This document shows, piece by piece, positions 54,361-63,119 of a stretch of 64,000 bases of DNA (the first letter of the stretch is position 1; the number at the start of each line of letters is the position of its first letter). This DNA comes from Gandjariella thermophila (GTDB taxonomy: Bacteria > Actinomycetota > Actinomycetes > Mycobacteriales > Pseudonocardiaceae), in NCBI RefSeq assembly GCF_005405885.1, contig NZ_BJFL01000001.1, positions 124,001 through 188,000 of the forward strand, given 5' to 3'. Position numbers and translations under genes: made by a program. Below the pieces are notes generated by a model. The model did no database searches. It worked only from the letters and a program-made list of their open reading frames with translations, and was not told where the DNA came from.

Positions 54361-55332
54361 ATGCGCGTGTTGGAGGCCCAGGAGGCGTTCTTCCTCGCCC
54401 GCCGTCCCCGCAAGGACTCGCCGCACACCACCGCCGCGTACCGGCGCGACCTGCACGGCATCAACCGGCTGCTGGCCGAGGACGCCGGTGTGGAACCGGA
54501 GGCGTTGGTGGTCGACCGGCTGACCGCGGGTGCGTTGCGGTCGGCGTTCGGCCGGTTCGCCGACACCCACGCGAAGAGTTCGGTGCTGCGCGCCTGGTCG
54601 ACGTGGAACCAGTTCCTCACCTTCTGCGTGTCCGAGGCGCTGTTGCCGGGCAACCCGATGGCCGCGGTGGCGCGGCCGAAGACCCCGCCGCTGTCGCCGA
54701 AGCCGCTGCGCGGCGAGGACACCCCGGAGCGGTTGCTGTCCGCGGTGGCCGCCGGGGCGCGGCGAGCCCGCGATCCGTGGCCGGAGCGGGACCTGCTGGT
54801 CGTGGCGCTGGGCCTGGTGGTGGGCCTGCGGTCGGCGGAGATGCGGGCGCTGCGGGTCGGGTCGATCGTGGGCCGGCCGGGTGAGCGTCGGGTGCACGTG
54901 CGGGGCAAGGGCAGCCGGGAGCGGTCGGTGCCGATCGAGACCGCGATGGAGCGGGTGGTCGACGACTACCTGGCCTCCTGCCGGCGGCGGTTTCCGCTGT
55001 TGCGGCTGTCTGACGACGCTGCCCTGCTGCTGGACCGGCGCGGCCGGCCGATCGGCCGGGGCGGCCTGGAGTACCTGATGCGCTGCTGCTACCGGTGGGC
55101 CGGGCTGCACGACCGGGTGCCGGCCGGGGCGAACCTGCACGCGTTGCGGCACACCTTCGCCACCCGGTTGGCCGAGGACGGCGCGAGCGCCTCGGAGATC
55201 ATGGCGCTGCTCGGCCACGCCAGCCTGGCCACCACGCAGAACTACATTCAAGTCACGGCGCGTGAGCAGCGGGCGGCGGTGGCCAGCAACCGCACCTACC
55301 GCGCGTTCCCCGACCGCTCCCCGGCCGGGTAG
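54361..55332 (+). CDS. tyrosine recombinase/integrase
   Basis: A 323-residue site-specific recombinase. An N-terminal SAM-like DNA-binding domain (residues 1-115) is followed by the catalytic domain with R157 (GLRSAEM), K183 (in RGKGSRER), H260 and R263 (HALRHTFATRL), H286 (LLGHASLATTQ) and the nucleophile Y295. All are present, so it should be active. There is no excisionase, phage or plasmid gene nearby and no attachment-site repeat was found, so it is either a lone chromosomal recombinase or a relic. It ends 56 nt before the Ku gene, an arrangement that suggests a stable position rather than a recent island. Confidence 0.9.
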   Translation: MRVLEAQEAFFLARRPRKDSPHTTAAYRRDLHGINRLLAEDAGVEPEALVVDRLTAGALRSAFGRFADTHAKSSVLRAWSTWNQFLTFCVSEALLPGNPMAAVARPKTPPLSPKPLRGEDTPERLLSAVAAGARRARDPWPERDLLVVALGLVVGLRSAEMRALRVGSIVGRPGERRVHVRGKGSRERSVPIETAMERVVDDYLASCRRRFPLLRLSDDAALLLDRRGRPIGRGGLEYLMRCCYRWAGLHDRVPAGANLHALRHTFATRLAEDGASASEIMALLGHASLATTQNYIQVTAREQRAAVASNRTYRAFPDRSPAG

Positions 55333-55387
55333 CGACCGGGCGGGTCACGGGTTGTGCCGTGCCCGTTTTGCGGGTACTCAGGGTGAC

Positions 55388-56290
55388 ATGAGGTCCGTAT
55401 GGCGGGGCGCGATTTCGTTCGGCCTGGTCACGATCGGCGTCCGCCTGTACAGCGCCACCGAGGAGCACGACTTCCGGTTCCACCAGGTACACCGGAAGGA
55501 CAGCGGCCGGGTGCGCTACAAGCGGGTGTGCGAGGTGTGCGGCCAGGAGGTGCCCTACGAGGACATCGTCAAGGGCTACGAGCTCGACGACGGGCGGATG
55601 GTCGTGCTCGACGCCGAGGACTTCCAGAAGCTGCCGGTGGCCACCGACCACGCGATCCAGGTGCTGGAGTTCGTGCCGATCGAGGATGTCGACCCGATCT
55701 ACTACCAGCGCAGCTACTACCTGGAGCCGGAGAAGAACGCTGCCCGGCCGTACGCGCTGCTGCGGGAGGCGTTGCAGGACACCGGGCAGCTCGCGGTGGT
55801 GAAGATCGCCATCCGGCAGCGGGAGTCGCTGGCGCTGCTGCGCGCCCGGGAGGACCTGCTGGTGCTGCACACCATGCTGTGGCCGGACGAGATCCGCCAG
55901 CCGGACTTCGAGTTTCTCACCCAGGACGTGGAGGTGCGCCCGCAGGAGCTGAAGATGGCCACCTCCCTGGTGGACAGCATGGCGGCGTCGTTCAAGCCGG
56001 ACGAGTTCAGCGACGACTACCAGGAGGCCATGGCTCAGCTGATCGAGGCGAAGGCGGAGGGCGCGGAGGTGCCGGAGCGGCCTGAGGAGAAGGGGCCCGG
56101 TGAGGTCGTGGACCTGATGACCGCGCTGGAACGCAGCGTCGAGCAGGCCCGCGCCAGCCGGGGCGGCACGTCCACCTCGCGGCGTTCCGCCGGCGGCCGC
56201 GGCTCGTCCCGGTCCAAGGGCAAGACCGCGGAACAGGAAGGCGCCGACGGCAAGCGGCGCAAGACACGCGGCCGCTCGCGCAGCGCCTGA
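55388..56290 (+). CDS. ku: Ku protein (non-homologous end joining)
   Basis: A 300-residue bacterial Ku homodimer subunit that binds DNA double-strand ends and recruits the ligase. The start SVWRGAISFGLVTIGVRLYSA, then YKRVCEVCGQEVPYEDIVKGYEL with the CxxC pair, and AIQVLEFVPIEDVDPIYYQRSYYLEP are strongly family-like (quoted in parts). The C-terminus has the basic, lysine/arginine-rich tail (about 255-300) seen in many actinobacterial Ku proteins and thought to aid DNA binding. It is followed by the two LigD-type genes in order. Confidence 0.95.
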   Translation: MRSVWRGAISFGLVTIGVRLYSATEEHDFRFHQVHRKDSGRVRYKRVCEVCGQEVPYEDIVKGYELDDGRMVVLDAEDFQKLPVATDHAIQVLEFVPIEDVDPIYYQRSYYLEPEKNAARPYALLREALQDTGQLAVVKIAIRQRESLALLRAREDLLVLHTMLWPDEIRQPDFEFLTQDVEVRPQELKMATSLVDSMAASFKPDEFSDDYQEAMAQLIEAKAEGAEVPERPEEKGPGEVVDLMTALERSVEQARASRGGTSTSRRSAGGRGSSRSKGKTAEQEGADGKRRKTRGRSRSA

Positions 56291-56316
56291 CCTCCTGACC
56301 AGCTGGCCGGAAACCC

Positions 56317-57756
56317 ATGCCGGACCTGGGCGAGTACCGCCGTCGCCGGGATCGGCGGCGCACCCCGGAACCGGTGCCCGAGGGGCCGCCCCCGCCGGTG
56401 GGCGACGACGACCGGTTCGTGGTGCACGAGCACCACGCCCGCCGGCTGCACTGGGACGTGCGGTTGGAGCGCGGCGGCGTGCTCGTGTCGTGGGCGGTGC
56501 CCAAGGGGTTGCCCACCCAGCCGGGCATGGTGCGGCTGGCCGTGCACACCGAGGACCACCCGCTGGAGTACGCCACCTTCGAGGGGGAGATCCCGCGCGG
56601 CGAGTACGGCGCCGGGTTGATGCGGATCTGGGACGCCGGCCGCTACGAGACCAAGCTGTGGACTGACGACAAGGTGGAGATCACCCTGCACGGCCAGCGG
56701 GTGCAGGGCCGGTACGTGTTCCTGCGCCGGCAGGAGAACTGGCTGGTGCGCCGGCTCGACCCGGCGCCCCGCCCGGACTGGCAGCCGATGCCGGAGGAGT
56801 TGGCGCCGATGCTGGCCACCGCTGGCACGCTGCCCCCGGTGGCCGAGGACGAGCAGTGGGGGTACGAGTTCAAGTGGGACGGGGTGCGCACCCTGCTGTG
56901 GTCCTCCGGCGGGCGGATCCGGCTGGCCAGCCGCACCGGGGCGGACGTCACCGCGAGCTACCCGGAGCTGCGCGGGGTGGGCGAGCAGTTGGGCGGCACG
57001 GAGGCGTTGCTAGACGGCGAGATCGTCGCGCTGGCCGGTGGCCGGCCCAGTTTCACCGCGTTGCAGCGCCGGATGCACGTGGCGGACGCCGCGCAGGCGC
57101 GCCGGCTGTCCGCCCGCACCCCGGTCACCTACCTGGCGTTCGACCTGCTGCACCTGGACGGCCGGTCCCTGCTGCGGTTGCCCTACCGGCAGCGGCGGCG
57201 GCTGCTGGAGGAATTGGAGCTGCGCGGCCGGTACTGGCAGACGCCGCGGCACTACGCCGGCGGCGGCGCGGAGGTGCTCGCGGCCAGCCGGGAGCAGGGT
57301 TTGGAGGGCGTGGTGGCCAAGCGGCTGGACTCGACCTACCAGCCGGGCCGCCGCTCCCGGGACTGGCTCAAGGTGGCCCAGGTGACCACCCAGGAGGTGG
57401 TGATCGGCGGGTGGCGGCCGGGCACCGGCCGGCGGGAGGGTGTGCTGGGCTCGCTGCTGCTGGGCGTGCCGGGCGGTGACGGTGGGCTGCGGTACGTGGG
57501 GTCGGTGGGAACCGGGTTCTCCGACACCGACCTGGAGGTGCTGACCCGCCAGCTGTCCGGGCTGGCCCGGCGCACCTCCCCGTTCGCCACCCCGGTGCCC
57601 GCGGACCGCGCCCGGGGTGCCCGCTGGGTGCGGCCGGCGCTGGTCGGCGAGGTGGTGTTCCGCGAGTGGACCGGGGACGGGCGGCTGCGCATGCCGTCCT
57701 GGCGCGGGTTGCGGGTGGACAAGCGTCCCGAGGATGTGGCTGGCGATGGCGGATGA
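56317..57756 (+). CDS. ligD: ATP-dependent DNA ligase with phosphoesterase domain (LigD PE-ligase)
   Basis: A 479-residue NHEJ ligase. The N-terminal 3'-phosphoesterase domain (about 25-150) has FVVHEHHARRLHWDVRLE, typical of the LigD PE domain. The adenylation domain starts around residue 175 with the nucleophile K186 in FKWDGVR, and later GLEGVVAKRLDSTY and KVAQVTTQEVV. An OB-fold C-terminus ends in REWTGDGRLRMPSWRG. Unlike the fused mycobacterial LigD, the polymerase domain is a separate gene downstream, overlapping by 11 nt. Confidence 0.94.
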   Translation: MPDLGEYRRRRDRRRTPEPVPEGPPPPVGDDDRFVVHEHHARRLHWDVRLERGGVLVSWAVPKGLPTQPGMVRLAVHTEDHPLEYATFEGEIPRGEYGAGLMRIWDAGRYETKLWTDDKVEITLHGQRVQGRYVFLRRQENWLVRRLDPAPRPDWQPMPEELAPMLATAGTLPPVAEDEQWGYEFKWDGVRTLLWSSGGRIRLASRTGADVTASYPELRGVGEQLGGTEALLDGEIVALAGGRPSFTALQRRMHVADAAQARRLSARTPVTYLAFDLLHLDGRSLLRLPYRQRRRLLEELELRGRYWQTPRHYAGGGAEVLAASREQGLEGVVAKRLDSTYQPGRRSRDWLKVAQVTTQEVVIGGWRPGTGRREGVLGSLLLGVPGGDGGLRYVGSVGTGFSDTDLEVLTRQLSGLARRTSPFATPVPADRARGARWVRPALVGEVVFREWTGDGRLRMPSWRGLRVDKRPEDVAGDGG

Positions 57757-58678
57757 CGTGCTGGTGGACGTGGACGGGCACCGGTTGAAACTGTCCAATC
57801 TGGACAAGGTGCTCTACCCGGAGACCGGGTTCACCAAGGGCGAGGTGATCGACTACTACGTGCGGGTCTCCCCCGTGCTGCTGCCGCACCTGGCCGGCCG
57901 GCCGGTCACGCTGCGCCGGTTCCCGGACGGCGTGGAGGGCGAGTCGTTCTACGAGAAGAACGTGCCCCGGCACGCCCCGAACTGGGTGCGCACCGCACGG
58001 TTGCCCACGCCGGGCAGCCGGAGGAACGCGGCCTACGCGGATTTCGTGGTGGTGGACGGCCGCGCGTCGCTGGTGTGGCTGGCCAACCTGGCCGCGCTGG
58101 AGCTGCACGTGCCGCAGTGGACGGTGCGGCCGCGCGGCGGGCAGGGCGTGCCGGACCTGCTGGTGTTCGACCTCGACCCGGGCGAGCCGGCGACGGTGGT
58201 GGACTGTTGCCGGGTGGCCGAGCGGATCCGCGAGGTGCTCGCCGAGGACGGTCTGCCGGCGTGGGTCAAGACCAGCGGGTCCAAGGGGCTGCAGGTGTAC
58301 GTGCCGGTGCGGGTGTCCGCGCCGGGGCGCACCTCGGAGTACGCCAGGGCGGTGGCGGAGCGGTTGGCCGGCGAGACGCCGGAGCGGGTGGTGGCGACCA
58401 TGACCAAGGCCCGCCGCACCGGGAAGGTGCTGATCGACTGGAGCCAGAACAACCCGGCGAAGACCACGGTGGCGCCGTACTCGCTGCGGGCGCGGCCGCG
58501 GCCGACGGTGTCCACGCCGCTGCGCTGGTCGGAGGTCCAACGCTGCCGGCACCCGCAGGATCTGCTGTTCACCGCCGACAACGTGCTGGCGCGGGTGGAC
58601 ACCGACGGTGACCTGATGGCCGGGCTGCGCGAGGAGCGCCACCGGCTGCCGGTGCGGCGACGGGCCGGTGCCCGCTGA
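57746..58678 (+). CDS. ligD: LigD-type polymerase/primase (non-homologous end joining)
   Basis: A 310-residue polymerase of the archaeo-eukaryotic primase fold that fills gaps during end joining. LSNLDKVLYPETGFTKGEV is at the start, then RPVTLRRFPDGVEGESFYEKN, the metal site in FDLDPGEP, KTSGSKGLQVYVPV and DWSQNNPAKTTVAPYSLRA (quoted in part). It is a stand-alone form of the LigD POL domain. Start ATG 57746 is most likely; an ATG at 57734 also fits. Third gene of the Ku-ligase-polymerase operon. Confidence 0.94.
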   Translation: MADDVLVDVDGHRLKLSNLDKVLYPETGFTKGEVIDYYVRVSPVLLPHLAGRPVTLRRFPDGVEGESFYEKNVPRHAPNWVRTARLPTPGSRRNAAYADFVVVDGRASLVWLANLAALELHVPQWTVRPRGGQGVPDLLVFDLDPGEPATVVDCCRVAERIREVLAEDGLPAWVKTSGSKGLQVYVPVRVSAPGRTSEYARAVAERLAGETPERVVATMTKARRTGKVLIDWSQNNPAKTTVAPYSLRARPRPTVSTPLRWSEVQRCRHPQDLLFTADNVLARVDTDGDLMAGLREERHRLPVRRRAGAR

Positions 58679-58770
58679 GACTCTGTACCCGTTCTGCGAA
58701 CGCGCGCCGCGATCGCGTCGCCGGGGCGCGACGAGGACATGGCACTCTGGTTGTGCGTGATAGGCGCCCC

Positions 58771-58790
58771 GCCCTCGCGATCGCGGGGGC
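58771..58790. terminator. bidirectional hairpin between convergent genes
   Basis: An 8-bp stem with GCCCTCGC and GCGGGGGC arms (one T-G pair) and a GATC loop, 93 nt after the polymerase stop and 61 nt after the VOC stop on the opposite strand. There is no U tract; it is placed as a shared terminator for the convergent transcripts. Confidence 0.4.
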
Positions 58791-58850
58791 TCCGCCTGGC
58801 GCGTTCCCATATTCGTCATCGCAAGCCGGCCCAGTTCCCGGAACAGGCTG

Positions 58851-59564
58851 TCAGATCGACCAGTTGCCGCCCCACCCGGTGGGGTCCTGCAGCAGCGCGT
58901 ACCGCCCGCCCAGCGGGTCGGTCACCGTGGCGACCAGCCCCGCAGGCAGCTCGGCCGGTCCGAACGCGACGGTGCCGCCGAGTTCGGTGGCCAGCTTGGC
59001 CGCGGCGGCGACGTCGGCGACGGCGAAGTAGCAGATCCACGCCGCGCCCGCGGGGTCGGCCTCGCGCATCCGGCCGGCGACCGGCCGGTGCACGTCCTCC
59101 CCGGTGGGGTCGGCGCCGAACAGCGCGAACCGCTGCTCCCCGGGCACCTCCGGGTGGTGCACCCGCCAGCCGAGCTGGCCGGTCCAGTACTGGTCGTGGT
59201 CGTCGCTGCCGGTGCTCAGCTCGACCCAGCAGGGTTCGCCGTGCCGGGGGCGGGGCGCCCACGGGCCGTGCTGGGGGCGCCCGGTGTCGACGGACGCGGT
59301 GACGCCGTCCGGACCGGTGAGCGTGCGGGACTCCGAGCCGCCGAACACGACGTGCCACCCGGTGGGTTGGTCGCCGGCGGGGCGGAGCACGGTGGCTAGC
59401 CGGTCACCGACCCAGCCGCCGACGCTGCCGTCTCCGGAGAACAGCAGGCTCCAGCCGAGCAGGTCCTCGTAGTGTTCGGCGGCCGCGGTGGGGTTGGTGG
59501 TGCGCAGTTCGATCCGGCGTACCCCGCGCACGGCGGCGTTGTCGGGCTCCTCGGTCTGGGACAC
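58851..59564 (-). CDS. two-domain VOC-family protein
   Basis: A 237-residue protein with two glyoxalase-fold halves. The first is about residues 15-115 (RRIELRTTNPTAAAEHYEDL, then LLGWSL) and the second about 115-235 (GEPCWVELSTGSDDHDQYWTG is quoted in part; then AAWICYFAVADVAAAAKL and VTDPLGGRYALLQDP). Actinobacteria have many such paralogues; some confer resistance to bleomycin-type or other drugs, but none of this set can be assigned a substrate. A single-gene unit convergent with the NHEJ operon. Confidence 0.9.
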   Translation of the reverse strand: MSQTEEPDNAAVRGVRRIELRTTNPTAAAEHYEDLLGWSLLFSGDGSVGGWVGDRLATVLRPAGDQPTGWHVVFGGSESRTLTGPDGVTASVDTGRPQHGPWAPRPRHGEPCWVELSTGSDDHDQYWTGQLGWRVHHPEVPGEQRFALFGADPTGEDVHRPVAGRMREADPAGAAWICYFAVADVAAAAKLATELGGTVAFGPAELPAGLVATVTDPLGGRYALLQDPTGWGGNWSI

Positions 59565-59597
59565 GGGACGGGCTTCTCCTCGCGCAGGGCTGGCGGG

Positions 59598-61619
59598 TCA
59601 GGAGTGTGCCCCATCCTCTGCGCGAGCCAGGCCAGTGGACAATGCTCCGTTCGGCCGTATCAGTACCTCCGCCAGGGGGCGGGGGCGGCCGAGGTGGAAG
59701 CCCTGGGCGACGCGGACCCCCAGCCGGGCCAGGGCGTCGACCTGGGTGGGGCGTTCCACCCATTCGGCCACGGCGGACAGGCCGAGCCCGCGGGTGATGT
59801 CCACGATGCCGGCGATGAGCACGGCGTCCCTGCTCGAGTAGTCGATGCTGCGGACGAACTCACCGTCGATCTTCAGACCGGTGATCGGCAGGTGTTTGAG
59901 GTGGACGAACGAGCCGAACCCGGAGCCGAAGTCGTCCAGGGTGATCCGGCAGCCGTTGGCGCGCAGCCGGTTGGCGAGGCTGCGGGCGGCGTCGAGGTTG
60001 GTGACCGCCGCGGTTTCGGTGATCTCGAACCCGAGCCGGCCGGGGGCGACACCGGCGGCGGCGAGCCGGTCCTGCACGAAGTCGCCGAAGTCCTCGTCCT
60101 CCAGGGTGCGTCCGGAGACGTTGACGTTGAACCGCAGCCGGGGGTCGGGGTGGGCGACCAGCGCGTCGATGGCCTGGCCGAGCACCCAGCGGTCGATGTC
60201 CAGCACGAGGTCGCCGCGTTCGGCGGCGGGCAGGAACTCGGCCGGGCCGAGCGCGGGTTCGCGGCCGTCCTCCAGGCGCAGCAGCAGTTCGTGGCCGACG
60301 GTGCGGCCGCTGCCGAGGCGGACCATGGGCATGGCGTAGAGGGCGAGCCCGCCGTGTTCGATGGCCATGCGCAGCCGGTCCAGCACCGAGACCCGCTTGG
60401 CGGTGTCGGCGTAGTGGCCGGGGTCGTAGACGGTGACCCGGTTGCGGCCGGCGGCCTTGGACGCGTACAGCGCGAGGTCGGCGTTGGCGAGCACCGACTG
60501 CCAGGTGTCGCCGGCGCCGAACTCGGCGACCCCGGTGCTGACCGTGATCCGGGTGGATGCCCCGGCGGTGACCAGCGGCAGGGTGGCGACGGCGTTGCGC
60601 AGCCGGTCGGCGACCTCGGTGGCGCTCTTCTGGTCGCAGCGGGGCAGCACCACGGCGAACTCGTCGCCGCCGAGCCGGCCGATGACCTGGCCCTCGTCGA
60701 GCCGTTCCCGCAGCACGCCGGCAACGGTGCGCATGACCCGGTCGCCGACGGCGTGCCCGCGCAGGTCGTTGACGTCCTTGAAGTTGTCCAGGTCGAGCAG
60801 CAGCAGGGACCCGGAGGAGGCGGTGGCGAGTTGGCGTTCCAGTTCGCGGGTGAGCGCGCGGCGGTTGTGCAGCCCGGTGAGCGGGTCCTCCTCGGCCATC
60901 CGCCGCAGTTCCTGGTGCATGCGGCTGGCCTGGGTGATGTCGTGGGCGGTGCCGTGCACGCGGACGACCTTGCCGTCCCCGTCCATGATCACTTCGCCGA
61001 AGCACTCGAACACCCGCTCCCCGGACCGGTCGGCGCGCATGATCCGGTGCGTATAGGTGAACGGCTCACCGGTGGTCATCGACCGGTTCAGGGTGTTCTC
61101 GATCATCGGCACGTCGTCCGGGTGGACCAGGCCGATGTAGGTGGCGTAGTCGAGTTCGGTGCCCAGCGGGAAGCCGACCATCTCCAGCAGCGCGTCCGAC
61201 CACACCACGCGGTCCTCGGTGACGTGCCACTCCCAGTTGCCCATCCGGCTGAGCACCTGGGCGCGGCGCAGCCCCTGGGCCTCGTGGGTAGCCTCCAGTT
61301 CCCGGTCGCGCCACTCGGTGACGTCGACCACCTGGTAGACGAGTTGGTCGGGGCGTAGTTCCTCGCAGCTGACCTCCAGCCAGCGGTGGCCGTGCTGGTC
61401 GCCGGAGGGGGTGAGCAGCGTCTGGCCGCTGCGCGGCCGGTCCGGCACGCCCGGCAGCAGCGCCAGCAGGGACCGCCCGACAACCTGGTTCACCGGCACG
61501 CCGAGCAACTCCGCCAGCGCCGGGTTGGCCCAGCACAGCGTGCCGTGCGGGTCGGTCACCCCGTAGCCGACGCTGGCGCGCTGCAGTATCTGGCGGTCCG
61601 CCGGGTCGCCGTCTGTCAC
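59598..61619 (-). CDS. PAS-GGDEF-EAL cyclic di-GMP enzyme
   Basis: A 673-residue cytoplasmic protein. Two PAS domains (about 1-115 and 125-240) are followed by GGDEF (about 245-410) and EAL (about 420-665). The cyclase signature RLGGDEF is intact. EAL residues are all visible: ELLLR in the ExLxR motif, FNVNVSG, FEITET, LDDFGSGF, LKIDGEFV, AEWVE and QGFHLG. Both synthesis and hydrolysis of c-di-GMP are therefore possible. No membrane helix is seen, so the PAS domains probably sense a cytoplasmic signal. GTG 61619 has AGGGAGG 5-7 nt upstream; ATG 61646 is the alternative. Confidence 0.93.
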   Translation of the reverse strand: MTDGDPADRQILQRASVGYGVTDPHGTLCWANPALAELLGVPVNQVVGRSLLALLPGVPDRPRSGQTLLTPSGDQHGHRWLEVSCEELRPDQLVYQVVDVTEWRDRELEATHEAQGLRRAQVLSRMGNWEWHVTEDRVVWSDALLEMVGFPLGTELDYATYIGLVHPDDVPMIENTLNRSMTTGEPFTYTHRIMRADRSGERVFECFGEVIMDGDGKVVRVHGTAHDITQASRMHQELRRMAEEDPLTGLHNRRALTRELERQLATASSGSLLLLDLDNFKDVNDLRGHAVGDRVMRTVAGVLRERLDEGQVIGRLGGDEFAVVLPRCDQKSATEVADRLRNAVATLPLVTAGASTRITVSTGVAEFGAGDTWQSVLANADLALYASKAAGRNRVTVYDPGHYADTAKRVSVLDRLRMAIEHGGLALYAMPMVRLGSGRTVGHELLLRLEDGREPALGPAEFLPAAERGDLVLDIDRWVLGQAIDALVAHPDPRLRFNVNVSGRTLEDEDFGDFVQDRLAAAGVAPGRLGFEITETAAVTNLDAARSLANRLRANGCRITLDDFGSGFGSFVHLKHLPITGLKIDGEFVRSIDYSSRDAVLIAGIVDITRGLGLSAVAEWVERPTQVDALARLGVRVAQGFHLGRPRPLAEVLIRPNGALSTGLARAEDGAHS

Positions 61620-61683
61620 CGCGTCCTCCCTCGCCACCGCCGCCATGGTGGTCCGATCGCGATCCGTGGGCAACCCTTCACCC

Positions 61684-62046
61684 TCAGCGCAATCGTTCGA
61701 GCCCCCTGGCGGCCTCCGCGATCCCCACCGCGAGACGCCGGAGCTCGCCGGCTTCCGCCCCGTCGTTGACGGCGGTGACCACGTCCTCGGCCGCGCACCG
61801 CAACTGGAACAACCGGTCCTGCAGGTCCGCGATCTCGGCCGTGGACAGCAGGACGGCGTCGTCCGGCAGCCCTCCGCGCTGTACCGCCGCGCGCCGCTCG
61901 TAGGCGCGTTGCCGGCACGGCTGCCCACAATAGCGGCGTGGCCGGCCGACCTTGCCGCCGTCCGGCAGTCTGGCCCCGCACCACGCGCAGTGCCGGGGTT
62001 CCTGGCGGCGCGGGGCATGTGGCGCCGGTTGGGTCCCCACCTCCAT
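61684..62046 (-). CDS. small zinc-finger-like protein
   Basis: A 120-residue protein with an N-terminal CAWCGARLP...RRYCGQPCRQRAYERR cluster, a C-x2-C...C-x3-C arrangement typical of small zinc-binding proteins common in actinobacteria. The C-terminal half (about 65-118) is a helical segment with LSTAEIADLQDRLFQL. It lies 65 nt upstream of the PAS-GGDEF-EAL gene on the same strand and may be co-transcribed with it. No function is established. Confidence 0.75.
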   Translation of the reverse strand: MEVGTQPAPHAPRRQEPRHCAWCGARLPDGGKVGRPRRYCGQPCRQRAYERRAAVQRGGLPDDAVLLSTAEIADLQDRLFQLRCAAEDVVTAVNDGAEAGELRRLAVGIAEAARGLERLR

Positions 62047-62176
62047 GGCCGCCGACCGTATCCGGCTACCGCCCGGTCACCTGCTCGCCACGCCGCCGGG
62101 GCAGACTCGACGGTTCGGGCGCCGCGACCGGCGTGGGCGCCCGCGGCGACAACGTCACGTCTGGAGGCTGGCCGCG

Positions 62177-62962
62177 ATGATCGTCGACCACCCGTACCTG
62201 AGCGGACCCCATCCCCGTGCGTTCGCGCACCGCGGGTGGCACGTCGGTGAACTGGCCGGCATGGAGAACTCGCTGGCGGCGTTCCGCCGCGCCGTGGCCG
62301 AGGGCTACCGGTACCTGGAGACCGACGTGCATGCCACGGCGGACGGCGTGGTGGTGGTGCACCACGACGCGGTGCTGGACCGCACCACCGACGGGCGGGG
62401 CGCGGTGGCCGCGCTGCCGTGGTCGCAGGTGCGGCGGGCGCGGGTGGCCGGCCGGGAACCAGTGTGCCGGTTGGAGGACCTGCTGGAGGAACTGCCGGAG
62501 GCGTTACTCAACGTGGACGTCAAGGCGGACTCGGCGGTCGGCCCGGTACTGGAGGTGCTGCGCCGGACGAACTCCTGGGACCGGGTGTGCCTGGCGTCGT
62601 TCTCCGACCGGCGGTTGGCGCGGCTGCGGCGGCTGGCCGGGGCACGGTTGATCACGTCGATGGGTCCCCGGTCGGTGGGCGCGCTGTGGGCGGTGGGCCG
62701 GTTCCCGCTGCTGCCGTTCGGCGCCGCGGTGCGCGGGGTGATGGCCCAGGTGCCGGTGCGGCAGGGCCGGTTGACGGTGGTGGACCATCGGCTGGTGCGG
62801 GTGGCCCGGCGGCGCGGTTTCGAGGTGCACGTGTGGACGGTGGACGAGGAGCCGGACATGCGGGCGTTGCTGGAACTCGGGGTCGACGGCCTGGTCACCG
62901 ACCGGCCGGACGTGTTGCGGGAGGTGCTGCGGTCGCGGGGTGCGTGGCCGGAGGTGAACTGA
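62177..62962 (+). CDS. glycerophosphodiester phosphodiesterase
   Basis: A 261-residue GDPD enzyme that hydrolyses glycerophosphodiesters to glycerol-3-phosphate and an alcohol. The catalytic FAHRGW is at residues 15-20, the metal-binding ETDVHATADG segment follows at about 47-56, and HHDAVLDRTT contains the second catalytic histidine. NVDVKAD and HVWTVDEE, then GVDGLVTDRPD close the TIM barrel in the expected order. No signal peptide is visible, so it is probably cytoplasmic. GGAGG 9 nt before the ATG supports the start. Confidence 0.94.
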   Translation: MIVDHPYLSGPHPRAFAHRGWHVGELAGMENSLAAFRRAVAEGYRYLETDVHATADGVVVVHHDAVLDRTTDGRGAVAALPWSQVRRARVAGREPVCRLEDLLEELPEALLNVDVKADSAVGPVLEVLRRTNSWDRVCLASFSDRRLARLRRLAGARLITSMGPRSVGALWAVGRFPLLPFGAAVRGVMAQVPVRQGRLTVVDHRLVRVARRRGFEVHVWTVDEEPDMRALLELGVDGLVTDRPDVLREVLRSRGAWPEVN

Positions 62963-63119
62963 CCCCGCCGCCGCCCGCTTCCGTGGCGGTACGGCGACGA
63001 CCCGGTATCGGTCCGACCCGGGACGCCGCCGTCGGCCGCCCGGCCCAGTACAGTCCGCGTGCCTGGTCGTGGACGACGGTGATGCGGCCGGGTGTGCCGA
63101 GGGAGGGCGGTCGGTCGTG

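Noticed and set aside
54361-55332. An integrative element or prophage carried by the tyrosine recombinase
   Set aside because: No tRNA, excisionase, replication, phage or transfer gene and no flanking direct repeat are visible around it.
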